Assembly (NCBI GenBank): GCA_965232465.1
Contig: OZ246977.1
Coordinates: forward strand, 2,108,001-2,172,000
Origin: G965232465 sp965232465
GTDB taxonomy: Bacteria; Pseudomonadota; Alphaproteobacteria; JAQWUY01
Reading direction: 5' to 3'
DNA: 64,000 bases
Under the pieces are notes generated by a model. The model did not search any database. It saw only the letters and a list, made by a program, of their open reading frames with translations, and was not told the origin of the DNA. The translations under genes and the position numbers were made by a program. Numbering within the stretch: position 1 is the stretch's first letter; each line of letters starts with the position of its first letter. Below are positions 1 to 8,709 of the stretch, one piece after another.

Positions 1-828
1 CTGCTTATTGTCAGCAATCAGTTTCGATATATATTTAGAAGTATGTGTATACGATGTGGGGGTTTTGGGGGCGTTTATGGCTTTGGTAATAAGGGCAATC
101 TGCTCTTCACCAGCCACATTGATGGCAAGGTCAATAAATCGTCCTTGTATTTTATTCCACTCGTTGCGGGTATTAGAATTTAGCGACCGCCCATATGCGT
201 TAAACGATTGGTGTAATATGCCCACAATAATAATTTTACCATTACTGCGATTGGCAAGTTCCGCCAGTTGCTGAAAAATATGAATATCCCCATTGTTACG
301 AATAGCAGAATCCAAAAACTTACCCATTTCATCAATGACCAGTACAACACCATCATTACGCTTTGATATACGATTTATGGCATCACAGATACTTTGTGAA
401 TCTTGTGTGACGATTTTTGTACCTTTGCAAAATTTTCGGATAGCATCAATTATAACAGTTACAGGATTTTCTGGACGACCAACCACAGGAATAAACGCTC
501 GCCCTTTATTGTTAGGTAATAAAACGGATCTTATGTCATTATATACCTTATCACCCACCTGCTGTTTTGCCACCTTTATAAGGTCACTATCTAAGGACAT
601 AAACGCATTTAACAGTAACGCCAAACTGGATTTACCCACCCCATATGACCCTGTCCAAGTGAATGCACATTGTCCTGAATTTATATTTTTTGCCATATGA
701 GACAGGACTTGTTTTGACGATTCAGGGCAGACAAAACCTTTTAGAATATCCACCGCTTTAATATCAGTGTTGATTTGTATAGACCGTTGAAAATGGTTAT
801 TTATGGTAACTTTTTCAGCGTACTTCAT
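1..828 (-). CDS. P-loop ATPase of a phosphorothioation-type defence system, SspC-like (partial, cut by left edge)
   Basis: Reading the minus strand from an ATG at 828 gives 276 codons open to the window edge, so the C-terminus is missing. A Walker A motif (GSYGVGKSS, residues about 58-66) and a Walker B-like stretch (VVLVIDEMGKFLD) identify a P-loop NTPase, probably AAA-type. The start overlaps the stop of the DUF4007 gene by four bases (ATGA), so the two are translationally coupled. As I recall, in single-strand phosphorothioation systems an ATPase (SspC) lies beside the DUF4007 nickase SspB and is followed by the PAPS-reductase-like SspD, which would lie just beyond the left edge. The ATPase call is firm. 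The SspC assignment rests on context and could change when the next gene is seen. Confidence 0.7.
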   Translation of the reverse strand, partial: MKYAEKVTINNHFQRSIQINTDIKAVDILKGFVCPESSKQVLSHMAKNINSGQCAFTWTGSYGVGKSSLALLLNAFMSLDSDLIKVAKQQVGDKVYNDIRSVLLPNNKGRAFIPVVGRPENPVTVIIDAIRKFCKGTKIVTQDSQSICDAINRISKRNDGVVLVIDEMGKFLDSAIRNNGDIHIFQQLAELANRSNGKIIIVGILHQSFNAYGRSLNSNTRNEWNKIQGRFIDLAINVAGEEQIALITKAINAPKTPTSYTHTSKYISKLIADNKQ

Positions 829-1787
829 GGACGGGGTATTCCATATATTTGCTTTAATATGTCCATTGACACAGCACCATTTAATTGTAAATCATTCGGC
901 TTTGATAGTTGTCTCAACCCCGCGGATTCACTATATTCTAGTCCCTTAATAACTGTATAGGCATCATACATGTATTGTGCCACATCTTCTTCAAATAGCA
1001 AAAACGCCCTACCGGGGGATCCCGGTTCGTTTGTTAGGACTTCTATGCTGATGGTATTATTTTCCTCATCATATTGTTGCCAAAATTGTACCAACGCATA
1101 GCAAAACACTTTTAGGGACAGTCCATTCTTTTTACCTCGATTAATATAATATTTACCGTCTGCTCCCTCAGATATTAAATGTAGTTCGGATAATAATGCC
1201 AATAATTGTTCTTCTTGTGATCGAGTATTATTGCGAGGGCAGTATAGCTGTATAAAGCAGTCTATATCTTTTTTGATGGTTGATGTGCTGTTTTTTTTCC
1301 AGTTTCGGTATTCTGTCAAGTCAACAATTTTCTTGCACAGAATATCTTTGTCAAAATCAGGGCGGATGTAATTGTTAAAAATATAATAAAAAGTCGTTGT
1401 CTGGGGATTAGACACAAGATGCCAATGTACAATCCAAATGCTAGCAGGATTTTCCATCCAAGGATCACCAATGTTTTCGTTAAACATGATCTTTGCATAA
1501 TCGGACAGGACCAAATCATTATTTTGCGGTTTTAAAACCTGTGTTCTTTCTGCCCAAAACCGCATCGATTGTACCATGTTTTTACCTACCCCAAAAGTGG
1601 CTATAGCAGAATCATCTGTAAAAATAGATTTTACACTTTTATCTTTTTTTTGTTCATTTTCAATAACTTCATCGTATATTTTTTTCAACCAGCCATACCG
1701 TAATGGAAAGGTCTGATGTCCCGAAAAAGAAGGCGTATAATCCGCAGTACTATACAAGGGTCCTCTATCCATCAATTTTCCTGTCAT
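825..1787 (-). CDS. DUF4007 family protein, SspB-like DNA phosphorothioation component
   Basis: The N-terminus carries the hallmarks of DUF4007 proteins: a phrase reading FSGHQTFPLRYGW, then FGVGKNMVQSMRFW about 40-50 residues later. DUF4007 is found in SspB, the protein thought to nick DNA during single-strand phosphorothioation. I chose the ATG at 1787 (320 residues) because TAAGGAAA sits just upstream. An in-frame ATG at 1886 adds 33 residues that look like leader sequence. The stop overlaps the next gene by four bases, so this is the first gene of an operon running off the left edge. It is divergent from the NYN and cysteine desulfurase genes, the orientation typical of sspA/sspBCD and dndA/dndBCDE loci. 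The family call is good; the biochemical role is inferred. Confidence 0.7.
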   Translation of the reverse strand: MTGKLMDRGPLYSTADYTPSFSGHQTFPLRYGWLKKIYDEVIENEQKKDKSVKSIFTDDSAIATFGVGKNMVQSMRFWAERTQVLKPQNNDLVLSDYAKIMFNENIGDPWMENPASIWIVHWHLVSNPQTTTFYYIFNNYIRPDFDKDILCKKIVDLTEYRNWKKNSTSTIKKDIDCFIQLYCPRNNTRSQEEQLLALLSELHLISEGADGKYYINRGKKNGLSLKVFCYALVQFWQQYDEENNTISIEVLTNEPGSPGRAFLLFEEDVAQYMYDAYTVIKGLEYSESAGLRQLSKPNDLQLNGAVSMDILKQIYGIPRP

Positions 1788-1869
1788 ATTTTCCTTATTA
1801 GAGTACCTTTTCAAAAGCACCCATATACTCTTTAACATGTATTTAAAATATTGTCTATTATTTTTTATG

Positions 1870-1898
1870 TTGCATTTTAGATTCACATGGTGTATATA
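1870..1898 (+). promoter_or_regulatory. Predicted sigma70 promoter for the NYN/cysteine desulfurase pair
   Basis: TTGCAT (1870-1875) and TATATA (1893-1898) are separated by 17 bp. They lie in the divergent intergenic region about 80 bp upstream of the proposed NYN start. An overlapping TATACT (1895-1900) is an alternative -10 with a 19-bp spacer. Confidence 0.45.
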
Positions 1899-1938
1899 CT
1901 AATGTTGTAACTACATCCATCCGTTTAGGTTGGAGTGC

Positions 1939-1958
1939 GAGGCTCCTTGTGGAGCCTC
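1939..1958. promoter_or_regulatory. Perfect 8-bp hairpin in the NYN gene leader
   Basis: GAGGCTCC and GGAGCCTC form a perfect inverted repeat around a TTGT loop. It lies between the predicted promoter and the TTG start at 1980. On the plus strand it is followed only by a weak T stretch, so it may be an attenuator, an mRNA-stabilising stem or a protein-binding site rather than a full terminator. Confidence 0.4.
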
Positions 1959-1979
1959 TGCTTTTATGGAAGAAAAGTA

Positions 1980-2603
1980 TTGAAAAAAGTCATTGCCTAT
2001 ATTGATGGTTTTAACCTGTATTATGGAAGCCTAAAAGGCACGCCATACAAATGGTTGGACTTAAGTATAATGCTTGGTCATTTGTTAGGTGATGGCTATC
2101 AAATTGTAAAAATTAAATTTTTTACCGCCAAAGTAAAGCAACATGCTGGTGACACCACTGTTCACTTACGACAATCTTATTATTTAAGGGCTTTGCAGGC
2201 ATACATACCTAATATTGAAATTTGTTATGGGTATTTTTCCCGTCATAGCATTCGTATGCCAAATGCTTTTCCACCGCCCAATATGGTACAGGTGATTAAA
2301 ACCGAAGAAAAAGGATCTGATGTAAACTTGGCGGTGCATATGTTGAATGATGCGTGGTTAAATACATACGATTGTGCGGTTTTGGTTTCAAATGACACAG
2401 ACATGTCCGAATCTTTAAACTTAATCAAACGATACCACCCCAACAAGCAAATAGGTATTATTACCCCGGGTAATAGGGGAACTGCACATATATTAAGGCA
2501 ACATGCGGATTTTATAAAACAAATTCGACAAGGTGTATTAAAAAACAGTCAATTACCCGATAATATCCCAAATACAAATATCAAAAAACCATCAGAATGG
2601 TAG
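1980..2603 (+). CDS. NYN-domain (LabA/DUF88-type, PIN-fold) putative nuclease
   Basis: The protein opens with AYIDGFNLYY, the first acidic motif of NYN/LabA-type proteins. Later it has SDVNLAVHML and VLVSNDTDM, which supply the other conserved Asp residues of the PIN-like fold. Such proteins are metal-dependent nucleases or nuclease-derived regulators, usually acting on RNA. A TTG at 1980 (207 residues), preceded by AAGAAAAG, is the most likely start. An ATG at 1935 is in frame but would translate through the hairpin at 1939-1958 and adds residues unlike the family. It ends four bases before the cysteine desulfurase start, so the two form an operon. A NYN protein is not a standard phosphorothioation component, so its role here is open: effector, RNA decay or regulation. 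Confidence 0.75.
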   Translation: MKKVIAYIDGFNLYYGSLKGTPYKWLDLSIMLGHLLGDGYQIVKIKFFTAKVKQHAGDTTVHLRQSYYLRALQAYIPNIEICYGYFSRHSIRMPNAFPPPNMVQVIKTEEKGSDVNLAVHMLNDAWLNTYDCAVLVSNDTDMSESLNLIKRYHPNKQIGIITPGNRGTAHILRQHADFIKQIRQGVLKNSQLPDNIPNTNIKKPSEW

Positions 2604-2607
2604 TTAT

Positions 2608-3753
2608 ATGATATATTTGGATAATCAGGCAACAACCCCCCTAGACCCCGATGTGATACAAGCGATGTGCCCATATAGCAAAGGTGAATTGTTTGCCAAC
2701 CCTCATTCGACTTCGTATATACTCGGCATACAATCTGCTGAAACCGTGGAAGAACATAGAACACAAGTGGCAGAATACCTAAGTGCATTACCATCAGAAA
2801 TCATATTTACTTCGGGTGCGACAGAATCCAACAATATTGCCATCATTGGCACCGCCATAAAAGCACAAGAAAAAAATATCAATCGTTATAAGGTATTGGT
2901 ATCAAGTACAGATCATAAATGTGTGCTAGGTGCTGTCCGTTTTGTTGAACAGCATTTTGGTATGCAAGCCATATATGTTCCCAATTTAAGATGTGGCACT
3001 GTGGACATAGACTTTATTAAACAACATATAAACGATCAAGCGTTACAAGTTTGTGTTATGGGAACCAATAATGAAATTGGCACCAATCAACCCATACAGG
3101 AAATAGGTGTATTATGTGCTGAACATGGTGTTAATTTTCATGTAGATATGGCACAGTCCGCATATACGAACATAGACCCTGTGGATTATAACATAACAAC
3201 CATGAGTATATCGTCCCATAAAATATATGGACCAAAAGGCATAGGGTGCCTATATATAAACAGTTTTGATGCCCCCATAACACCATCCCCCATAATGTAT
3301 GGAGGCGGTCAAGAAAATAATATCCGCCCCGGCACACTCCCCACCCCTTTAATAGTAGGTTTCGGCACAGCCACCAAAAAAATGGCGGCAGTACGAAAAA
3401 CAGAACCTGCAAAGTTACAGGAATTACAGAATCTGTTCATAACAGAATTACAAAAAACAAATATCCCCTTCAACATAAACGGCACAATGAAAACCCGTCA
3501 TCCCGGAAACATAAATATCGAATTCATAGGCATAAACGCAACCACACTATTAACAAAAATAGGACAACAAATATGTGCCTCCACAGGCTCAGCCTGCACC
3601 AGCGGAATACAAGAACCCTCACATGTATTAAAAGCAATCAACCTAACAACCCAACAATGCGACTCCTCCATACGCTTTTCAATTGGTAGGTTTACTACAA
3701 AACAAAATATTTTTGAAGGAATTCAAATAATAAAAATGAATATTTTAAGATAG
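2608..3753 (+). CDS. Cysteine desulfurase, SspA/DndA-like
   Basis: This is a PLP-dependent class V aminotransferase-fold protein of the NifS/IscS group, 381 residues. The N-terminal YLDNQATTP, the PLP lysine motif SSHKIYGPKG and the catalytic cysteine loop STGSACTSG are all intact. It would take sulfur from L-cysteine as a persulfide and pass it on. Beside a DUF4007 gene and an ATPase it most likely feeds DNA phosphorothioation (SspA or DndA role) rather than Fe-S cluster assembly. No Isc or Suf scaffold is adjacent, and the window's sufE lies 50 kb away. It is the second gene of an operon with the NYN protein and converges on the helicase gene. Enzyme class is near certain; the physiological acceptor is inferred. 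Confidence 0.85.
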   Translation: MIYLDNQATTPLDPDVIQAMCPYSKGELFANPHSTSYILGIQSAETVEEHRTQVAEYLSALPSEIIFTSGATESNNIAIIGTAIKAQEKNINRYKVLVSSTDHKCVLGAVRFVEQHFGMQAIYVPNLRCGTVDIDFIKQHINDQALQVCVMGTNNEIGTNQPIQEIGVLCAEHGVNFHVDMAQSAYTNIDPVDYNITTMSISSHKIYGPKGIGCLYINSFDAPITPSPIMYGGGQENNIRPGTLPTPLIVGFGTATKKMAAVRKTEPAKLQELQNLFITELQKTNIPFNINGTMKTRHPGNINIEFIGINATTLLTKIGQQICASTGSACTSGIQEPSHVLKAINLTTQQCDSSIRFSIGRFTTKQNIFEGIQIIKMNILR

Positions 3754-3754
3754 C

Positions 3755-3786
3755 ATCTAATAATTTTTTTCCTATTAAAATTAGAT
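3755..3786. terminator. Bidirectional terminator-like hairpin between convergent genes
   Basis: ATCTAAT (3755-3761) pairs with ATTAGAT (3780-3786), extended by an adjoining T-rich/A-rich stretch. It sits between the stops of the cysteine desulfurase (3753) and the helicase (3813). The stem is AT-rich, so its strength is uncertain. Confidence 0.45.
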
Positions 3787-3812
3787 AACAATCTTACTAT
3801 ACTATATAAACC

Positions 3813-6023
3813 CTATTCCTCTGTCGTACTCTCATAATCTGCTTCTAGGTCCGGGAAATTGTATATACATTCTCTGCCCCATTTTAGATTTTCAGATTTT
3901 AAGTAATCTTGTAGGGTTATTTCTACTTCCTTATTTTTTTCTTGGTTTAATGCCAAGCGACCGAATTCGTATGCTCTGGATATTTCTTTTCTTAATAAAG
4001 TAACAGTATCGCTATCCGAAGCGGCTTTTTCATATGGGTTGCGGACTATAAAATCATATATAAATGCAATATGTTTTCCACCATATTTTCTAAGAATACG
4101 CCCCCTGCGTTGTACAAATTCTCTTGGGTCATTGGAACTTGCTGTAATAACCGTTGTTTGACACGACGGTATGTCTATTCCTTCGTCTAAACACTTCATC
4201 GCTAATAAAGCATCGATTCCACCATATGCAAAAGATCTTATCAACTCTTCTCTGTCATGAGAAGAAGTTCCTGATATTATTTTGGCAATACGCCATCCTT
4301 TATTATTCAGTATAGAGCTGATTTCCGAAATTTGACTATTTTGACCGTCGATAGTTTTTCCTGTACCACTATAAAACAAACACCCACCTTTGATAATTTT
4401 ACCAGAAGAAATTAACTTTTTTAGTATAGTAATTTTATTTGAGGCATTAGCTACAATTTTTCTTAATTCCCTAATTCTAGATTGTACTGATTCAGAATCT
4501 ATTTTCGGAGCATTCAACAACACAGCTAATTGATGGTTTTTCTTTTTATAGATTTCTGCTTCTTGCTCTGTTAAATTAACCACAATGGGATAATAATTAT
4601 ATGGCACTAATATCTTTTGTTGTAAAGCATTCTCTATTGTATAAATAGCAACAGGTGAATCTAGGTTGCCATATGCTTTAAACAGTTTTTTATTAGTCTT
4701 TGATCGTCTATAATGTTCTGGTGTTGCTGAAAGCCCCAATTTATAATAATATTCTGATATTTTATCTGTCATATCGTCCGATGTGTGTCCGTGGCACTCG
4801 TCCCCAATAAACATCATATTGTCGAAAGTACCTGTATTTTGTTGACGGATTTTTTCCATGATACCATTTTGAAAATCATCCATTAGAAAGGTATTTCTTA
4901 CTGTTACAAAGGTGCATATTTTTTCTTCACCAAACGACATATCCGTAAATAAACTATTTAATCCTTTTCGCCACCCACCATTTCCACTGTGGCATTGTAT
5001 GGGGTTAAAACCAAACTTCTTTAATTCTCTCGTCCATTGATTGGCTAAGTTGATTAGGGGTACCACAATAACGAGGTACTTTATCTTACCTTGTTGATAT
5101 AAATGTACTGCTCCACATATGGCTGTAATAGTTTTACCTGATCCAGTGGCCAATTTTAATATACCTTTATAATCGTTGTTATACCAACGCTTTAATGCGT
5201 CTTGCTGGTGGTTTTGCAAAGAAAAATCTTTGCCATTAAATGTTTTTGGTATATGAGGTTCTTTAATATCATCAATTTTAATTTGGGTATCTTGGTACTC
5301 TTTATAATATGTATCTTTTATATCCTTAAAAAATTGACTAGGCATATAAGATGGAGATTTTGTTTTTAGGAAGGCGATTGTTTCTTCAGATATAGGGATA
5401 ACAATTAATGTGTTAGTTGTGATTCCATTCCAATAAGCATCAAATTCTTGTTGTTTGTCCTGTACTCTGTCGAAATCTCTATCCGAGATATATACATCAA
5501 AAGATTCAATATTTTTATAGGTGCCATTAATGGTTTCATTCATAGACCCTGTGAAGGCTACTTTGTTATTATTTGAATCTGTGAATACACCAATCTTCAA
5601 ATGAAACATTTCCGATTCAGTATTTGTTAGTGCAAATTTAATTTCTAATTGCCCCTTTGCTACTAAATATGTTACCAATTCAGCAATGGTGGGATCTTCT
5701 CGCCATAACTCTAAAAAAAGATGGGTTGAATGGTTATCATAATAGGATAAGTCTTGTTTTTTTAAGCCGTCTAATATGGCATCATATTCTGTGGGACTGA
5801 CCGCAGAACCAATAATTAGTCTGATTTTGCCTTTATTATGTAAGAATACTTCTGTATGGATGAATATTTTTTGAAAAACTGCACTATTAAAATAACCAAC
5901 GGCACGATCGTATAATACAGATTGCGTAAATGCAGGCACATAAAAATCTGTGATAAAATTATCTTTGATGGTTTGATAATTTCTTTTAAAATTACAAGAA
6001 AGTAAATCCCCCATTATTGTCAC
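3813..6023 (-). CDS. PLD-nuclease/superfamily 2 helicase fusion, defence effector
   Basis: A 736-residue two-part protein. The N-terminal third has a phospholipase-D-like nuclease signature: an HxK motif (FHLKIGVFTD) followed by FTGSMNET. The rest is a superfamily 2 helicase with Walker A LATGSGKT, a DEAH-box variant GDECHGH, motif III LGLSATP and motif VI QRRGRILR. The combination suggests ATP-driven translocation coupled to cleavage, as in several restriction systems. Translation starts at GTG 6023 and overlaps the upstream stop by four bases (GTGA). It is the last gene of a minus-strand operon with a DndD-like ATPase and a small protein. This fits a restriction or effector arm such as SspFGH paired with SspABCD; that name is inference. 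The domains are clear. Confidence 0.8.
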   Translation of the reverse strand: MTIMGDLLSCNFKRNYQTIKDNFITDFYVPAFTQSVLYDRAVGYFNSAVFQKIFIHTEVFLHNKGKIRLIIGSAVSPTEYDAILDGLKKQDLSYYDNHSTHLFLELWREDPTIAELVTYLVAKGQLEIKFALTNTESEMFHLKIGVFTDSNNNKVAFTGSMNETINGTYKNIESFDVYISDRDFDRVQDKQQEFDAYWNGITTNTLIVIPISEETIAFLKTKSPSYMPSQFFKDIKDTYYKEYQDTQIKIDDIKEPHIPKTFNGKDFSLQNHQQDALKRWYNNDYKGILKLATGSGKTITAICGAVHLYQQGKIKYLVIVVPLINLANQWTRELKKFGFNPIQCHSGNGGWRKGLNSLFTDMSFGEEKICTFVTVRNTFLMDDFQNGIMEKIRQQNTGTFDNMMFIGDECHGHTSDDMTDKISEYYYKLGLSATPEHYRRSKTNKKLFKAYGNLDSPVAIYTIENALQQKILVPYNYYPIVVNLTEQEAEIYKKKNHQLAVLLNAPKIDSESVQSRIRELRKIVANASNKITILKKLISSGKIIKGGCLFYSGTGKTIDGQNSQISEISSILNNKGWRIAKIISGTSSHDREELIRSFAYGGIDALLAMKCLDEGIDIPSCQTTVITASSNDPREFVQRRGRILRKYGGKHIAFIYDFIVRNPYEKAASDSDTVTLLRKEISRAYEFGRLALNQEKNKEVEITLQDYLKSENLKWGRECIYNFPDLEADYESTTEE

Positions 6024-6502
6024 ACCAGCATATTTTGAATGTTAGGTAATATAATATCTTCTAATGAGCAGGCATTTGGATTGGTCTTTAAAGCCACCCG
6101 TTCCCATTCTGCGATTATTTCAAGCCCTCCGTTGGCATATTCTTCAACGATTGTCAGCATAGTACCCCCATTTTCTTCTTTTAATGCTTTTGCAAACTCT
6201 TCTTTTTTGAGTTCCGCAGCAGCAATGAACAAAATATATTTTCTAGCAGAAATAGGATACCCTGCATTAGGATCATTGGATATTAACTGAGCATTGGCAA
6301 TATCTTCTGTGTCTTCATTTTTTGATACTTGTACACGCTTTTTATATTTATAACCAATAAGTGCGGCAAAAATCAATACATCCAATAATCTTGGAAATAA
6401 AGTCCTAGAAACACCATCATCAGAGGGCTTGTCGCCACCTAATTTTTTAACAATCTCATTTTTGTATGATAACTCTCGTCTTAACGATCTGAAATTATCC
6501 AT
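6020..6502 (-). CDS. Small dnd-system-associated-type protein
   Basis: A 160-residue protein without membrane segments. The sequence (RTLFPRLLDVLIFAALIGYKY near residues 33-53, later a helical stretch with YILFIAAAELKKEEF) resembles proteins annotated as dnd system-associated protein 4, found beside phosphorothioation genes; I recognise this from memory and could not search. Its ATG lies in a TAATG overlap with the upstream ATPase stop, and its stop overlaps the helicase GTG start. The three products are therefore probably made in fixed ratio and may form a complex. No catalytic motif is visible, and a bridging or regulatory subunit is the natural guess. Confidence 0.6.
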   Translation of the reverse strand: MDNFRSLRRELSYKNEIVKKLGGDKPSDDGVSRTLFPRLLDVLIFAALIGYKYKKRVQVSKNEDTEDIANAQLISNDPNAGYPISARKYILFIAAAELKKEEFAKALKEENGGTMLTIVEEYANGGLEIIAEWERVALKTNPNACSLEDIILPNIQNMLV

Positions 6503-8511
6503 TATGCGTCCTCTATCGTTTGTATAACACTGTATTCAGCGTCTTTATTGTATTGCACTAATGTCAAATTTTGATTTCCTATCATTAGTATTTTGTTTGT
6601 GGCACTTCCTTTGCGGTAAGCTTGGATATAATACTGCTTTAGCCGATGTTTTTTTTGTTTAATACGCTCAATGAATTCCATTCCCCCTTGTGAAGAAGAA
6701 GTGAAGAATACAATTTGATTGGAATTTGCCAACAATAAATCCAAAGCGATTTTTCTATTTGTATCATCCAAATCTCCAAAAATTGAGTCTAAAATAAGGG
6801 GAGCCTCTGACCCCTGTAAAATCTGAAAATCAGAATTTTTTTTCACATTGTGGGAAAAATTCGTAATTGCTGTGGATATAGATAATCCTGCTATTTTCTT
6901 TTGTCCTGTAGATGGCTCTGGTATAGTTTGCCCACATTCATCTTGAAAGTTTGGTACCCAGTTTTCCTTATCCAGTACAATCTGCCAATTATCAGCTAAA
7001 ATATCAACACAAGTGTTGCGAATAGATTCTTGGATAAAGTCATACGCCCTATCGAATTCTTCTTCTTTGGTATCCTCAATCCATCGAATTGCCTCTCTTA
7101 AAGAAGCAATTTTTAAGGCGTATTCACTGTTCCCTTGCTGAATCGTCTGGTCTTCTATCTTTTTTATTTTCGCTTTATATGACTGAATATCTTTTTCTGT
7201 CTGGGGTATATCACTTTTTACACTTGAAAGTTTTCCATTTTCTGTTTTCCACTTTTCTTGTAAGTCACGCCGATCTTTTTCTAATACGGAAATTGAGCTA
7301 ATATCTTTTGCTTCTATTTCTTTTGATATGTCTTCCAGACGATTTTTACTATCAGAATATTCTTTATATGCATCTCTATAAGATTTTCTGTTTTTTAGTA
7401 TATTGCCTTTACATGATTTGGATTGTGAAATATTGCTTATAATCTCAGTTAAATCCCGTTCACGATACTTTTGCCAATCTGGAGTGGCTAAGGGTATCAG
7501 AGATTCTATAATTTCTTTTTCAACAGACCCATCACATAATGGTGTGTTACAAATACATTTTTGTTCTTTTAATATTTTTTTAATAAGATCAGGTCCCCAA
7601 GGATAGGGTAATAAAGATTCAGTTGTTTGGTTCCCACCTTCATCTTGTAAATATTTCACATCCGCAACAATATCATTGGCTAATATTAAAGATATATTGG
7701 AGTAAAACTCCTTAAATGCCATGGTCTTATTTTTTTGATAGTGTTTTTTATAGGTATCTCTGGAGTTCTGAATCTCAACCCTACGCTCTTGTAATTCTTT
7801 AACCGCCTCATAATCTCGTAATTTTTTGTCTATTTCCTCAATTTTGGAGTCAATTTGTTGGATTTCATTTTCTGTTTTATTTTGCTGTTCTTTTTGTGTA
7901 TCCAATTTATCTACAAATCTTTCTAATTCTTTATTATAGCATTCTAAATTATTTTGATTTTTTTCGTGCTTAATTTCTGCTTTTGTAAATTCTTTTTTAA
8001 CATCGTTTAAATACCTTAATGCAGTATCCATATGATGAAAGCCAAACATTTTCTCCATTGAAAATTTTAATTTTTGTGTATTGGGTTTGACAATATCGTC
8101 CGCATGTTCCCCATCAAAAAAGAAAAATGGATATAAATCCTGTGGTAAAAAGTGATTTACAAAGACCTCTGCCCTAGGTTTTGGTGATAAAGAACCATCA
8201 TCTTCAACTTTATAAACTTTTAGAGATGTTTTAAAAGAGCGTTGAAATTCACATTGCACATTTTCTTTTTCCACACGAATGGCAACTAAACAATCTGATG
8301 CCCCACTATGCACCAAATTGTCAATATCATTCGCAATAGGCGTATTACTCAGTGCATTCGGACCATAAAGGCACCATATAATGGCATAAAGCAAATTACT
8401 TTTACCAACACCATTTTCGCCATGTACAACAGTAACATCATCAGAAAAATCTATATGATATTCACCTTTAAAGCTACGAAAATCTTTAACTGTCAATCTT
8501 ACTATTTGCAT
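6502..8511 (-). CDS. SMC/Rad50-like ATPase, DndD-like
   Basis: 669 residues from the ATG at 8511. A TTG at 8529 is in frame but weaker. Walker A is GENGVGKSNLL (about residues 32-42). A long central region rich in E, K, Q and D forms coiled coils around a CxCNTPLC zinc-hook-like element, and the C-terminal half has the ABC signature-like PSTGQKK and Walker B APLILDSIFGDLD. This is the architecture of Rad50/RecF-type ATPases and of DndD, the ATPase of phosphorothioation systems. A second, unrelated P-loop ATPase sits at 1-828, so this one probably belongs to the effector arm with the helicase rather than to the modification arm. The fold is certain; the assignment between DndD and an SspFGH-type subunit is not. 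Confidence 0.8.
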   Translation of the reverse strand: MQIVRLTVKDFRSFKGEYHIDFSDDVTVVHGENGVGKSNLLYAIIWCLYGPNALSNTPIANDIDNLVHSGASDCLVAIRVEKENVQCEFQRSFKTSLKVYKVEDDGSLSPKPRAEVFVNHFLPQDLYPFFFFDGEHADDIVKPNTQKLKFSMEKMFGFHHMDTALRYLNDVKKEFTKAEIKHEKNQNNLECYNKELERFVDKLDTQKEQQNKTENEIQQIDSKIEEIDKKLRDYEAVKELQERRVEIQNSRDTYKKHYQKNKTMAFKEFYSNISLILANDIVADVKYLQDEGGNQTTESLLPYPWGPDLIKKILKEQKCICNTPLCDGSVEKEIIESLIPLATPDWQKYRERDLTEIISNISQSKSCKGNILKNRKSYRDAYKEYSDSKNRLEDISKEIEAKDISSISVLEKDRRDLQEKWKTENGKLSSVKSDIPQTEKDIQSYKAKIKKIEDQTIQQGNSEYALKIASLREAIRWIEDTKEEEFDRAYDFIQESIRNTCVDILADNWQIVLDKENWVPNFQDECGQTIPEPSTGQKKIAGLSISTAITNFSHNVKKNSDFQILQGSEAPLILDSIFGDLDDTNRKIALDLLLANSNQIVFFTSSSQGGMEFIERIKQKKHRLKQYYIQAYRKGSATNKILMIGNQNLTLVQYNKDAEYSVIQTIEDA

Positions 8512-8544
8512 CGCTACTAATTCCGTCAATCATCAATCTTATAT

Positions 8545-8709
8545 TTACAAGCCAACTATATCTATATCTATATTTAGTAATAGTAAATCTAAATAGTTGC
8601 GTATCAATTCTTTAATTGCTTTTTCTTCTTTGTCATCTACTATACCTCTAATTGCCTCTTTTGCCATAGTAATAGAAGCTTCAATTTGCTGATCTGTTAA
8701 TTCAACCAT
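8545..8709 (-). CDS. 54-residue small protein heading the effector operon
   Basis: An ATG at 8709 with GGGGGT four bases upstream opens a 54-codon frame, too short for most gene callers. The product is highly charged with predicted helices (ITMAKEAIRGIV, then DDKEEKAIKELIRNYLDLLLL) and has no cysteines or signal peptide. It ends 33 bp before the ATPase ATG on the same strand, so it is the likely first cistron. I do not recognise the family. A small regulator or antitoxin-like partner for the effector genes is possible. Codon use and the ribosome-binding site support a real gene. Confidence 0.5.
   Translation of the reverse strand: MVELTDQQIEASITMAKEAIRGIVDDKEEKAIKELIRNYLDLLLLNIDIDIVGL

Noticed and set aside
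8..700. Plus-strand open frames over the left edge
   Set aside because: They lie opposite the minus-strand P-loop ATPase, whose Walker motifs are intact; the plus-strand translations show no family features.
3813..8709. Toxin-antitoxin or mobile element origin of the defence island
   Set aside because: No transposase, integrase, attachment repeats or tRNA flank was seen in the window, so transfer cannot be shown from this sequence alone.
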